Assembly: GCF_012927205.1 (NCBI RefSeq)
Contig: NZ_JABBGC010000003.1
Location: 496,001 to 560,000, forward strand
Reading direction: 5' to 3'
DNA from: Chitinophaga fulva
GTDB lineage: Bacteria; Bacteroidota; Bacteroidia; Chitinophagales; Chitinophagaceae
DNA: 64,000 nucleotides
A program made the position numbers and the translations under genes. Below the pieces are notes generated by a model that was not told the origin of the DNA, ran no database searches, and saw only the letters and a program-made list of their open reading frames with translations. Positions 25,501-33,974 of this stretch are shown here, one piece after another (the first letter of the stretch is position 1; each line of letters begins with the position of its first letter).

Positions 25501-26832
25501 ATGGCTTCTTCTATTTCCCGCAAAGACTTTATCAAAAGCTCATCCATATTACTGGCCGCAGGCGGCAGCCTGTTGACCGGCAACACGGCCGGCGCCACTT
25601 CCAGCGAAACAAATACCGCCGCCAGCGCCGGTAAAAATTTCACCCTGAAAAATGTACGGCTGGAAACAGGCTTTCAGTATGAAGAAGGAGAAGTGACCGG
25701 CACCACCACCGACCTTTTTACGATTGAAGTCAGCAATGGCAAAATAAAATCCGTACTGTCCAACCAGCCCGGCGCCAAAGCCATTGATGCCAAAGGTTGG
25801 CTGCTGTTACCGGCATTCCGCGATATGCATATCCATCTCGACAAAACATTTTACGGTCTCCCCTGGAAAGCGCACCTGAAAAAGAACAAGTCCGTAAAAG
25901 ACATGATCGCCTTTGAACAACAGGTGATACCTGAGCTGCTGAAAACGTCCACCGCCCGTACCGGACAACTGATTGAACTGTTGCAGTCCAAAGGCACCAG
26001 CTTCGCCAGAAGTCATGTCAACATAGAACCCACCTCCGGATTAAACTCGCTTAAAAACCTGGAGAAAGCGCTGGAAAATAAAAAAGACGGTTTCTCCGCG
26101 GAACTGGTAGCCTTTCCTCAGCACGGCATCTTTTATACACCCTCTGCAGAACTGATGAAAGAAGCCGCCAAAATGGATATAGACTACATCGGCGGCCTGG
26201 ACCCTTACAGTATTGACGGCAGCATCGAAAAACACATGGACTTTGTGGTGCAACTAGCGCTGGACCATAACAAGGGCATCGACATCCACCTGCATGAAGC
26301 AGGCGAATCCGGTGTAAAAACCATCGAATACCTGATCAATAAAGTCAACGAAAATCCGGTACTAAAAGGCAAAACCTATATCAGTCACAGTTTTGCACTG
26401 GCAAAAATGGACAATAACAAACTGGAGGAAGTAGCCGAAAAACTGGGTAATGCGCGCATAGGTATTATGACCACCATTCCTTTCGGCAGCACCATTATGC
26501 CGATTCCCACGCTGTATAAACACGGTGTAGATGTACAGGCCGGCAACGACTGTATCATTGACCACTGGAGCACTTTCGGCTCCGGCAGCATCCTCCAGAA
26601 AGCTAACCTGATGGCTCAACTATATGGCTACCGCACCGAGTTTGATTTGTCCAGATGCCTGAGGATAGCCACCCACAATATTCTCCCGCTGGACGATAAA
26701 GGCATGCGTCAATGGCCCAAAGCAGATGATGCTGCGGATATGGTACTGGTAGACGCCAGCTGTTCAGCCGAAGCGGTATCCCGCATCTCTCCGGTGAAGT
26801 CGCTGATTCATGAGGGCAACATCGTGTTCTGA
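25501..26832 (+). CDS. Amidohydrolase of the cytosine-deaminase (CodA) type
   Basis: 443 residues. It opens with SISRKDFIKSSSILLAAGGSLL, a twin-arginine-like signal with RK in place of RR, suggesting export; this is unusual for a CodA relative. The TIM-barrel metal site is intact: HIHLD (H110 and H112), HLHEAGE (H263, E266), SHSF (H296) and AGNDCIIDHW (D350). The HLDKT and GNDxxxDxW words are those of the cytosine deaminase/N-acyl hydrolase branch. The enzyme should hydrolyse a cyclic amide or amine such as a pyrimidine or hydantoin-like ring with one divalent metal; the substrate is not certain. It probably forms one unit with the AraC regulator just upstream. Confidence 0.87.
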   Translation: MASSISRKDFIKSSSILLAAGGSLLTGNTAGATSSETNTAASAGKNFTLKNVRLETGFQYEEGEVTGTTTDLFTIEVSNGKIKSVLSNQPGAKAIDAKGWLLLPAFRDMHIHLDKTFYGLPWKAHLKKNKSVKDMIAFEQQVIPELLKTSTARTGQLIELLQSKGTSFARSHVNIEPTSGLNSLKNLEKALENKKDGFSAELVAFPQHGIFYTPSAELMKEAAKMDIDYIGGLDPYSIDGSIEKHMDFVVQLALDHNKGIDIHLHEAGESGVKTIEYLINKVNENPVLKGKTYISHSFALAKMDNNKLEEVAEKLGNARIGIMTTIPFGSTIMPIPTLYKHGVDVQAGNDCIIDHWSTFGSGSILQKANLMAQLYGYRTEFDLSRCLRIATHNILPLDDKGMRQWPKADDAADMVLVDASCSAEAVSRISPVKSLIHEGNIVF

Positions 26833-26863
26833 TTTTCCTTCTCTCTGTAAATGTTGTAAAAAA

Positions 26864-26894
26864 AATAAAGCCCCGATGAATATCGGGGCTTATT
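26864..26894. terminator. Bidirectional terminator
   Basis: GC-rich stem (agccccgat with atcggggct) flanked by A and T runs, between the convergent amidohydrolase and EmrB-type genes. Confidence 0.85.
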
Positions 26895-26958
26895 TACCTA
26901 AACCTACAACTGTTACACTGTTATTGCAACAATAATTTTATGTCGAAAAACGAGACCG

Positions 26959-28536
26959 TTAGTGCATGGCTGACGGGTCCAGTTTTGCAGCTTTCTTAGC
27001 TCTTACCATCAGTACAAACGGGATACAGATGAGGAACATCAGTCCCAGGTACAGGAACACGTCCATGTAAGACATCACAGCCGCTTGTTTGGCGATGCTG
27101 TAGTCCAGTACCTTGTATCCGCTTCTGACAGCAGTACCGGCGTCCATACCTTTGGCGGCGAAGTTGTGTGCCAGGCCATTAACGCGGTTCATGACGTCCG
27201 GGTTGTTGGTGTCCAGTTTAGACACCAGGTCGCTTCTGTGCACCATGTTCTGACGGGCCATAAAAGTGGTGATCAATGCCACGCCGAAGGAACCGCCGAG
27301 CTGGCGCATCATACCGGTGAAGGCCGCCCCCTGGCCAATCTGTTGCCCTTTGAGGGAAGACAGCGCCAGTGTAGTGATCGGGATAAAGAGCAGCCCCATA
27401 CCTACCCCACGCACGATCAGCATCCAGAAGAACGCATCAGCGCCGGTATCAGAAGGAGTAATAATCAGATATCCCCAGAAACTATAAGCAAAGAACAATA
27501 ACATCCCTAGTGCCACCAGGTACTGTTGTGGTACCCCTTTCTCCAGCAGCTTACCGATGATTGGCATCATGAATGCGGTGGTAAGTGCCGCCGGTATCAT
27601 CAGCATACCGGACTGGGTGGCGGTCCATCCCAATGTACTTTGTGTGTACAGCGGAATGATGAACGTAGAGCCATAAAGACCGAAGCCCAATATAAACGAG
27701 AGTATGGTACCGGCCCTCAGGTTCCCGTTCTTCAATACCCTTAGTTCCACGATCGGGTTCTTGTAGGTCAGCTCGCGCCAGATGAAGAAAAACAGGCCCA
27801 GGGCGCTCATCACGGATAACAGGGTGATAGTAGGATCACTGAACCAGTCATCTTCCTGACCACGTTCCAGTACAAACTGGAGACAACCTACCGTGACGGC
27901 GAGTAATATGATACCCAGAAAGTCGATTTCATTGATGGCTTTCTTCTCAGCGTATTTCGGGCTGCGTACGAACTGCAAAGTGAGCAGGGTAGCAATTACA
28001 CCGATAGGGATGTTGATGTAGAAGATGTAAGGCCAGGAATAGTTATCGGTAATATAACCACCCAACGGAGGGCCCAGTGTAGGGCCGATGATCACTCCGA
28101 GGCCATAGATAGCCTGGGCAACACCGCGTTTTTCGGGAGGATAACTTTCTGTAATAATAGTTTGTGATGTTACCAGCAGTGCACCACCTCCAAGGCCTTG
28201 TATGAAACGGAAAAGTATCAGTTCCCACATGGCAGTTGCGTTACCGCAGAGGAAAGAGGAAATGGTGAATATAATGACAGAAGCAGCGAAGTAGTTACGG
28301 CGGCCGAACTGTTGGGACAACCAGCTGGTCATCGGTACAATGATTACGTTACCGATCGCATAAGCGGTGATCACCCAACTGATCTCACTGAGTGTGGCCC
28401 CCATGTTACCGCGCATGTCGTTCAATGCCACATTCACGATGGTGGTATCCACGATTTCCAGCAGCGCGCAGAAGATAGCGGTGATCGTGATGATCACCCT
28501 GCGTGAGCCGTATTCTACCAATGATTCTTGTTGCAT
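26959..28536 (-). CDS. DHA2-family drug:H+ antiporter (EmrB/QacA type)
   Basis: 525 residues with about 14 membrane helices. Family motifs are plain: DTTIVNVALNDMRGNMGAT in the first helix and loop, SWLSQQFGRRNYF after helix 2 (motif A), VIIGPTLGPPLGGYI in helix 5 (motif C, antiporters) and YIFYINIPIGV. This type pumps hydrophobic drugs or fatty acids out of the cytoplasm in exchange for protons, working with an EmrA adaptor and a TolC channel. Both partners are encoded just upstream on the same strand. A 160-bp gap with its own palindrome separates it from emrA, so a secondary promoter is possible. Confidence 0.93.
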   Translation of the reverse strand: MQQESLVEYGSRRVIITITAIFCALLEIVDTTIVNVALNDMRGNMGATLSEISWVITAYAIGNVIIVPMTSWLSQQFGRRNYFAASVIIFTISSFLCGNATAMWELILFRFIQGLGGGALLVTSQTIITESYPPEKRGVAQAIYGLGVIIGPTLGPPLGGYITDNYSWPYIFYINIPIGVIATLLTLQFVRSPKYAEKKAINEIDFLGIILLAVTVGCLQFVLERGQEDDWFSDPTITLLSVMSALGLFFFIWRELTYKNPIVELRVLKNGNLRAGTILSFILGFGLYGSTFIIPLYTQSTLGWTATQSGMLMIPAALTTAFMMPIIGKLLEKGVPQQYLVALGMLLFFAYSFWGYLIITPSDTGADAFFWMLIVRGVGMGLLFIPITTLALSSLKGQQIGQGAAFTGMMRQLGGSFGVALITTFMARQNMVHRSDLVSKLDTNNPDVMNRVNGLAHNFAAKGMDAGTAVRSGYKVLDYSIAKQAAVMSYMDVFLYLGLMFLICIPFVLMVRAKKAAKLDPSAMH

Positions 28537-28647
28537 GCAGCGATTTATTTTGAATGAATGCAGGTTGACCAGGAATTAATAATCAAGCCGGTGGGTTCCT
28601 GTCTTTGAGGTCTTTTGTTGAAGCTGATGGTTTCCGCCGAAAATAAC

Positions 28648-28661
28648 TTGAACCGGTTCAA
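28648..28661. promoter_or_regulatory. Perfect 14-bp palindrome between emrA- and emrB-like genes
   Basis: ttgaaccggttcaa is perfectly self-complementary. It lies about 110 bp before the transporter start in an otherwise tight operon. A regulator site is possible; a chance hairpin is the alternative. Confidence 0.35.
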
Positions 28662-28697
28662 CTATTAACCCCTGGTCATGATGCATTCATGTATGAA

Positions 28698-29786
28698 TTA
28701 GTTGAGATGCACGTCTACCAGCACGTTCATACCCGGGCGTAACCGTTTGATCAGTTCGTTGGTCGGGTCATCGAATTCGATTTTCACCGGGAGGCGTTGT
28801 ACTACTTTTACGAAGTTACCGGAAGCGTTGTCCGGAGGCAGCAGTGCAAACTTAGCGCCGGTGGCTGGTGAGAAGGAAGTCAGTTTGGCTTCCAGCGGTG
28901 TGCCGGGGAAAGCGTCGATATGTACGGTCACTTTCTGGCCGAGCTTCATTTTCTCCAGCTGTGTTTCTTTGAAGTTGGCTACTACCCACGGAGCAGTGTC
29001 CATTACCACGCTGAAGAGAGATTGACCGGCAGAAATATATTGACCGGGCTGTACAAATATTTTTGACACAACACCATCTTCCGGAGCGGTGATCACGGTG
29101 TAGGACTGAACCAGTTTAGCATCGTCCACATCGGTTTCACGTTGTTTGATAGCCGCGTTGGCGAGATTGATCTGTTTAGCAGTAGCGCTGCTCTGGGAAG
29201 TCACCACAGAAGTCTGACGGGCAGCTGCTGCTTTCTGTCTTACCAGTACATCGAGCTGGCGTTCGGCCGTTTGTTTGGCAGCCAGGGCCTGTTCGTATTG
29301 TTGCTGGGTGATAGAGTGGTCCTTGATCAGGTTAGCGTAACGTTCGTAGTCCTGATTGGCTCTCCAGATGTTCACCTTAGCGGCTTCGATCTGGGCGTCA
29401 ATGGTGCTTACATTGGCCTGTGCGGTGCTGATACCTGTTTCCGCAGCGCTGGTGGTAGCTTCAGCAGCACCCAGATTCGCTTTTGCGGTACCCAGGGCAT
29501 TTTCCGCCTGTTGTACCCTGATCGCCTGGTCACGGTCATCGAGGACCACGAGGGTATCCCCTTTTTTCACGTGCTGGTTATCTTTTACTCTTACTTCTTT
29601 CACAAAACCTGATACTCTTGGAATTACAGGGCTTACGTTCGCGTCGATCTGCGCGTTGTCTGTTTCTTCGTGGTGCAGACTATGGATGTATTTGGATATA
29701 CCGAACGCGCCACCCCCCAGTACCAGAGCGGCCAGTACGATCACAAACCCTTTGCTGCGCTTTTTAGGCGCGGATGTTTCCTGCAT
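28698..29786 (-). CDS. HlyD/EmrA-type membrane fusion protein
   Basis: About 362 residues from the ATG at 29786 (MQETSAPKKRSKGFVIVLAA). A GTG at 29825 would add 13 residues, and longer frames overlap the TolC gene. One membrane helix (GFVIVLAALVLGGGAFGI) is followed by the lipoyl-like half (ETDNAQIDANVSPVIPRVSGFVKEV, VKKGDTLVVLDDRD), a long alpha-helical hairpin rich in Ala and Gln, the second lipoyl half and the beta-barrel (ITAPEDGVVSKIFVQPGQYIS). This is the periplasmic adaptor joining the EmrB-type pump to the TolC-type channel. The order tetR, tolC, emrA, emrB is common in Bacteroidota. Confidence 0.92.
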   Translation of the reverse strand: MQETSAPKKRSKGFVIVLAALVLGGGAFGISKYIHSLHHEETDNAQIDANVSPVIPRVSGFVKEVRVKDNQHVKKGDTLVVLDDRDQAIRVQQAENALGTAKANLGAAEATTSAAETGISTAQANVSTIDAQIEAAKVNIWRANQDYERYANLIKDHSITQQQYEQALAAKQTAERQLDVLVRQKAAAARQTSVVTSQSSATAKQINLANAAIKQRETDVDDAKLVQSYTVITAPEDGVVSKIFVQPGQYISAGQSLFSVVMDTAPWVVANFKETQLEKMKLGQKVTVHIDAFPGTPLEAKLTSFSPATGAKFALLPPDNASGNFVKVVQRLPVKIEFDDPTNELIKRLRPGMNVLVDVHLN

Positions 29787-29850
29787 GGTAGATATATTAT
29801 TAGTAGCTTTTGTTTGCGTTTCCACAGCTTTGTAGTTTATTGGTTTGTTG

Positions 29851-31212
29851 TTATTTGTTGTTGTCGAGTATTCCCGATGACTGTAACAATTTGTTGTAGG
29901 CCACCAGTGCATCTGCTCTTGCGAAGGTGTAGTTCAGATGAGCCTGGAGGTTGGCCACGTCCGCATCCAGCAGGTCGGTGGTGGTAGCCAGATTGTTAGC
30001 GTGCTTGTTCTTCGTGATACGGTAGTTCTCTTCTGATTGTTCTATCGCCTTGATATAAGTGTCCATTTTTTTCCTGCTCAGGAGGTAGTTTTCGTAAGAC
30101 CTCACCACGTCGAGGTGGATAGCGTCTGTCAGGTTGGCTTCATTGGCCTGCAGCTCTGCGAGCTGGGCTTTTGCGCTGGCCACCTTGCTACCTGTTTTCC
30201 AGATGGAGGAGAGATTGTATTTCACCCCTACACCGGCCATTACTGCGTTGGTGATGGTCACTACATTCGGAATGTAAGCGGCCACATAACCACCGGTCAC
30301 GGCGAGGGAAGGATAATATTCACCTTTCACGCCTTTTACGTTAGCGAAAGCAGCTTTCTCTTTAGCACCGAGGGAAGCAGCGTCTTTACGGTTCTGGTAA
30401 GCCAGTTGTTCGAATTCCGCTACGCCTCTGCCGTCTGTTTTATCGTCCACTTTAAAAACGGTGGTGTCCAGTTGCAGCGCTGTGTTGTCCGGCAGGCCCA
30501 GCATGATGTTCATGTTGAGGTTGGCTACTTTCAGGCTGTTCTGAGCGTCCATGAGGGACAGTTCGTAGTTGGACTGTTGCAGTTCTGCCTTTAAGAGGTC
30601 GTTGCGTGCCAGCAGGCCGTTCTTTTCCAGGTTAGAGAAGTCTTTTACGCGTTGGGTGGACTGTTTCAGGTTTTCCTCCATCAGTTTCACCGCCTGGGTG
30701 GCTTTATAGAGGTTGCTGTAGGCGCCGATGGTATTTTCGATCACATCGTCGCGGTCTTTGTCAGCGTCCAGTTTAGCCGCCTGTGCGAGGTAGCGGGCCG
30801 CTTCTTTGCCACTTTGTATCATCATGCCGGCAAAAACGGGGATGGACACATTGGCCATGCCGTAAGCTGCCTGATCTACTTTCGGTGCTTCCATACCTGA
30901 GCCGCCGCCGGGGTTGCTGCCCCCTTTACCGAGTTTCAGGTCAAGGTTAGGCTGTGTCAGTCGCAAATAAGAGCCGGATATGCTTACGTCGGGCAACTGT
31001 CTTTCGTTGGCTGTTTTAACGTTAGCGTTGGCTGCTTCAATGCGGGCCTGGCTGGCCTTCAATTGTTTGCTGTTTTGGAGAGTTAGCGATATGGCTTCAT
31101 TTAACGAAAGCGGTTTTACGCTTTGTTGTGCGGATGCTGCCTGAAAAACCAGCGTCAGCACGATTCCGGATGTAAGCGCATATAATCGGTTGTATATGCT
31201 TCTAGAATTCAT
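29851..31212 (-). CDS. TolC-family outer-membrane efflux protein
   Basis: 453 residues. The signal peptide is YALTSGIVLTLVFQAASAQ. Two copies of the OEP helical unit follow, with the usual opening LSLNEAISLTLQNSKQLKASQARIEAANANVKTANERQLPDVSISGSYLRL and the second at about residue 250 onward (LAVTGGYVAAYIPN, SIWKTGSKVASAKAQLAELQA). It forms the outer-membrane channel of the tripartite pump encoded downstream. Its ATG overlaps the end of the tetR gene by 11 bp, so it is translationally linked to it. It lacks an evident lipobox, so it is probably a non-acylated member. Confidence 0.93.
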   Translation of the reverse strand: MNSRSIYNRLYALTSGIVLTLVFQAASAQQSVKPLSLNEAISLTLQNSKQLKASQARIEAANANVKTANERQLPDVSISGSYLRLTQPNLDLKLGKGGSNPGGGSGMEAPKVDQAAYGMANVSIPVFAGMMIQSGKEAARYLAQAAKLDADKDRDDVIENTIGAYSNLYKATQAVKLMEENLKQSTQRVKDFSNLEKNGLLARNDLLKAELQQSNYELSLMDAQNSLKVANLNMNIMLGLPDNTALQLDTTVFKVDDKTDGRGVAEFEQLAYQNRKDAASLGAKEKAAFANVKGVKGEYYPSLAVTGGYVAAYIPNVVTITNAVMAGVGVKYNLSSIWKTGSKVASAKAQLAELQANEANLTDAIHLDVVRSYENYLLSRKKMDTYIKAIEQSEENYRITKNKHANNLATTTDLLDADVANLQAHLNYTFARADALVAYNKLLQSSGILDNNK

Positions 31213-31834
31213 GTGTAAGGATTGCTTTAAACAATTTTTTCAAATGGTTGCTCAGTCTGAGCCTTAAATATTCTTTGAATTCCTGGTCATTCATGTGTGT
31301 GTAGGCCGTGTTGGTCCGCAGCAGATGCTGAGCAGGGATGGTTTGATGAATGGTGCCGAACAGCGTTGTCATCAGCATTTCCACATCTACATCGGTGGCA
31401 AAGATGCCGGCGTCCTGGGCGTTGGTCACGATGGGGCGCATCAGTCCAAGCATTTCTCCTTTCAATTGCCAGATCAGGTCTCTCACCGGGCTTTGTTCTT
31501 TATTGAGCTGTTCCCGGCTCATAATGCATTGAAAATTCTGTTCATTCAGCATTTTATTGATAAACCTGTCGATCAGGGAGTATATTTTTTCCAGGGGGGC
31601 CATGGTATCGTTCTGTACCAGTTCATTGATGAACATGCGGGATGCATTCATACGAAGCCTGAAAACCGCCTCCAGCAACTTATCCTTAGACCCGAAGTAG
31701 TAGGATATCATGGCTATGTTCACGTCTGCTTCCTGTGCGATATCCCTTACAGAAGTGCCATGAAAACCTTTTTCTGCAAACAAACGTTCCGCCACCGTAA
31801 TGATTGAAAGTTGCTTATCGTTATAGTCTTCCAT
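31202..31834 (-). CDS. TetR/AcrR-family repressor of the efflux operon
   Basis: 210 residues. The N-terminal helix-turn-helix is standard (IITVAERLFAEKGFHGTSVRDIA, then EADVNIAMISYYFGSKDKLLEAVF). The C-terminal ligand domain is all-helical and of the AcrR C-terminal type (MSREQLNKEQSPVRDLIWQLKG). It is the first gene of the operon tetR-tolC-emrA-emrB and overlaps tolC by 11 bp. Three palindromic sites over its own promoter make autoregulation very likely, with release by a compound that the pump exports. Confidence 0.92.
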   Translation of the reverse strand: MEDYNDKQLSIITVAERLFAEKGFHGTSVRDIAQEADVNIAMISYYFGSKDKLLEAVFRLRMNASRMFINELVQNDTMAPLEKIYSLIDRFINKMLNEQNFQCIMSREQLNKEQSPVRDLIWQLKGEMLGLMRPIVTNAQDAGIFATDVDVEMLMTTLFGTIHQTIPAQHLLRTNTAYTHMNDQEFKEYLRLRLSNHLKKLFKAILTHEF

Positions 31835-31859
31835 GTTCCCTTTGTTGATTTTGACGAAG

Positions 31860-31913
31860 CAAAGTTAAACAAACGTTTAATTAAAACAATCGTTTACTTA
31901 AACGTTCATTTAA
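31860..31913 (-). promoter_or_regulatory. Efflux-operon promoter with three TetR-type operator sites
   Basis: On the minus strand TTG (31889-31887), a 19-bp spacer and TAACTTTG (31867-31860) form a Bacteroidetes promoter. Over it lie related palindromes centred on CG: taaacaaacgttta (31866-31879, over -7), taaaacaatcgttta (31882-31895 approx., over -33) and ttaaacgttcatttaa (31898-31913). Confidence 0.6.
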
Positions 31914-32049
31914 ATTTTTATTTTTACAAATCTTAATTAACTGATAATTAAAATATTATAAAACTATTTTAAGGAGATTTTAAGGTTGATGGTCAACCAG
32001 GAGATAAATGGGGTGAATATTGTACAGGAGACACAAATTGGGAAGGATA

Positions 32050-32229
32050 GGTGGAGGAAAGGTGGAGGATAGGTGGAGGAAAGGTGGAGGAAAGGTGGAG
32101 GAAAGGTGGAGGAAAGGTGGAGGAAAGGTGGAGGAAAGGTGGAGGAAAGGTGGAGGAAAGGTGGAGGAAAGGCGGAGGAAAGGCGGAGGAAAGGCGGAGG
32201 AAAGGCGGAGGAAAGGCGGAGGAAAGGCG
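32050..32229 (+). repeat. 11-bp tandem array, 16 copies
   Basis: Sixteen full copies of ggYggaggaaa run from 32050 to 32225, plus a partial one. Copies 1-11 have ggt and copies 12-16 have ggc at the third base; copy 2 has a GAT variant. The strand is almost purely purine. Open frames through it in every phase are a by-product of a repeat without stop words. Confidence 0.9.
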
Positions 32230-32308
32230 CCCAAGGGAACCCTAAAATTTCCCTTAGTTTTTTATAAAGAAATTTTTTAATTTAAGGGATACCATTTCTT
32301 TCACACTT

Positions 32309-32788
32309 ATGGCTAACACTCGCGCTTTTCCTGTCGGCATTATCTTCCTTACCTGGCTAATAGCCGGTACGCTCGATTTATTCTCCGCCTGTTTACAGTT
32401 TGTTCTGGTAACAGGCAAAAGTTTTGTCAACGTATTATTGTTCGTGGCCAGCGGCGTTTTCGGCACAGCGGCATTCAGCGGCAACCCTGCCATGCCCTGG
32501 CTGGGAGTATTGTTTCATTACATTATTGCATTGGGATTTACGTTACTGTTCTTCTTCCTGTATCCCCGTATACCAGAGATGCGGAAAATACCGGCGGTAT
32601 CCGGACTGATATACGGCATATTTGTCTGGCTGGTGATGAACCTGCTGATATTACCGTTGACCAATATTCCCAAAGGACCATTCCATCTGGTCAACGTACT
32701 GGTGGGCATGACTATCCTGATGGTAGCTATCGGGTTACCGATGGGATTGATGGCGGGGAGATTCTATCAATACAAGAGCGCCTCGTAA
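32309..32788 (+). CDS. Small integral membrane protein (YagU/DUF1440-like)
   Basis: 159 residues with four membrane helices: GIIFLTWLIAGTLDLFSACLQF, VLLFVASGVFGTAAF, WLGVLFHYIIALGFTLLFFFL and VLVGMTILMVAIGLPMGLMAG. Short charged loops lie between them (RIPEMRKIPAVSG). The GTLD near the first helix and the H-Y in the second half recall the YagU/DUF1440 family, but I hold this loosely. Function is unknown. It sits just downstream of the 11-bp tandem array and ends in a GC-rich hairpin, so it is monocistronic. No cytoplasmic or periplasmic domain is present. Confidence 0.75.
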   Translation: MANTRAFPVGIIFLTWLIAGTLDLFSACLQFVLVTGKSFVNVLLFVASGVFGTAAFSGNPAMPWLGVLFHYIIALGFTLLFFFLYPRIPEMRKIPAVSGLIYGIFVWLVMNLLILPLTNIPKGPFHLVNVLVGMTILMVAIGLPMGLMAGRFYQYKSAS

Positions 32789-32800
32789 GAAATAAAAAAA

Positions 32801-32831
32801 GGGCGGGCGTTGTCAATATATAAGCCCGCCC
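32801..32831 (+). terminator. Rho-independent terminator
   Basis: Stem gggcgggc / gcccgccc with a 15-base loop right after the membrane-protein gene; an A run precedes it, so it may also work on the minus strand. The 270 bp that follow, up to the AraC gene, hold no supported feature. Confidence 0.65.
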
Positions 32832-33102
32832 CAGCACATCTCAACAAATTGCAAGATGTTGTACCTGTTTATCAACCGTTAACTTTAAATGATTTTACAG
32901 TACAGCATGTCCCGCCGGCATCCTCGATGTATGCCGGTAATAGTATAATCATGAAAGCCGGGGAAAGGCAGGGCACTACTGCGGTGATCATGTGCGCCCT
33001 GGTCCGGATTTTCACAGGTAACCTATTTAACAGAACATACGATTAAAATGTTCGGGAGTTGACTAAATCATGCCTTGGATATCCGTAAATTAGCACACTG
33101 TT

Positions 33103-33900
33103 ATGCAGGCAATCGAATTCATTAACCAGGAATACTTCACCGGCCAGTACCGGTATATCAGTCCCTCGCCTGATCTGGAGCGGCATGTGGTCTACTACTG
33201 GCTGCTGGACCTTCGCAGGCCACTACCGGAAGATGAAGAGTTCCGTGAATTATTGCTGGCCAACATGAACGCTTCGCTGGTACTGAATATGGGCGCCCCT
33301 TTTGACATCTGCAATGCAAAAGGACAACTGCTGCATTCCTGCCACCACAGCGAGTTAATAGGCTATCAAACCACGCCTGTCACCTATCGTCATTATCCGA
33401 ATAATTTCCTGGTAGGCATCAAGTTCAAGCCCGCCAGCCTGAACTACCTTTTCCATGTAAAAGGCGCAGACATGCAACGGCAAACACTTTCAGCCCACGA
33501 TGTCATGACACACCTGCCGGAACTGGAATCTGCAGTGTATGATGCCCCCGACATGCAGGTCATCAAAACCTTACTGGAAAAGTTTCTACGCCGGCATACC
33601 AGCACCACCACAGACAACCATCGGTTTGATTATATACTGCAATCCCTTAACGGTCCTGCATTACAGCAGTCGGGCTTCCAGCTGAAAAAACTGGCCGGCC
33701 TGCTCTATGTATCACCCCGCACCCTCGAAAGATACTTTTCCGATTCGCTGAATATCAGCCCCAAAAAATGTCTGTCCATTCTGCGCTTCCGGCATGCAGC
33801 AGCACAATATGTGCTGCATGGCTACAAAGCCGACTGGGAAGAACTGGGCTATCATGACTTCTCCCATTTCCGAAAAGAATGGACCAAATGGTCGGCATAA
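33103..33900 (+). CDS. AraC-family regulator with DUF6597-type N-terminus
   Basis: 265 residues. The N-terminal half (YISPSPDLERHVVYYWLLDLR, then NMGAPFDICNAKG, VGIKFKPASLNYLFHV) is the DUF6597 sensor-like domain common in Bacteroidota AraC proteins. The C-terminal DNA-binding domain is complete but compact (FQLKKLAGLLYVSPRTLERYF, then ISPKKCLSILRFRHAAAQYV and YHDFSHFRKEWTKW). It lies upstream of the Xaa-Pro peptidase gene (74 bp) on the same strand, but nothing ties the two functionally. The ligand and target are unknown. Confidence 0.87.
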   Translation: MQAIEFINQEYFTGQYRYISPSPDLERHVVYYWLLDLRRPLPEDEEFRELLLANMNASLVLNMGAPFDICNAKGQLLHSCHHSELIGYQTTPVTYRHYPNNFLVGIKFKPASLNYLFHVKGADMQRQTLSAHDVMTHLPELESAVYDAPDMQVIKTLLEKFLRRHTSTTTDNHRFDYILQSLNGPALQQSGFQLKKLAGLLYVSPRTLERYFSDSLNISPKKCLSILRFRHAAAQYVLHGYKADWEELGYHDFSHFRKEWTKWSA

Positions 33901-33948
33901 AACTGTCGGCTTTTTACACCACTTATTCCCTGGCCTCCCGCTAAGTTT

Positions 33949-33970
33949 GTGACTTCACCAAACAAGTCAC
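33949..33970 (+). promoter_or_regulatory. Leader hairpin before the peptidase start
   Basis: Perfect 7-bp arms gtgactt / aagtcac with an 8-base spacer end 4 bp before the ATG at 33975. It could hide the ribosome site or be a regulator site. Confidence 0.35.
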
Positions 33971-33974
33971 CTTT

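Larger units (their letters stand above)
31835..32308. other. Divergent intergenic region between tetR and a membrane-protein gene
   Basis: About 470 bp containing the efflux promoter and operators on the left, AT-rich sequence in the middle, and the 11-bp tandem array (32050-32229) immediately before the AT-rich leader of the membrane-protein gene. Confidence 0.6.

Noticed and set aside
32050-32229. CRISPR-like array
   Set aside because: The units are 11 bp and contiguous with no spacers, and no cas gene is present. The heptamer array at 45428-45539 was rejected for the same reason.
31980-32280. Repetitive proline-rich or Gly/Lys/Arg-rich small proteins on both strands
   Set aside because: They arise because an 11-bp repeat without stop words is open in every phase; no start signal or protein family supports them.
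32810-33046. Small open frame after the membrane-protein terminator
   Set aside because: It begins inside the terminator hairpin and has no domain or ribosome site.
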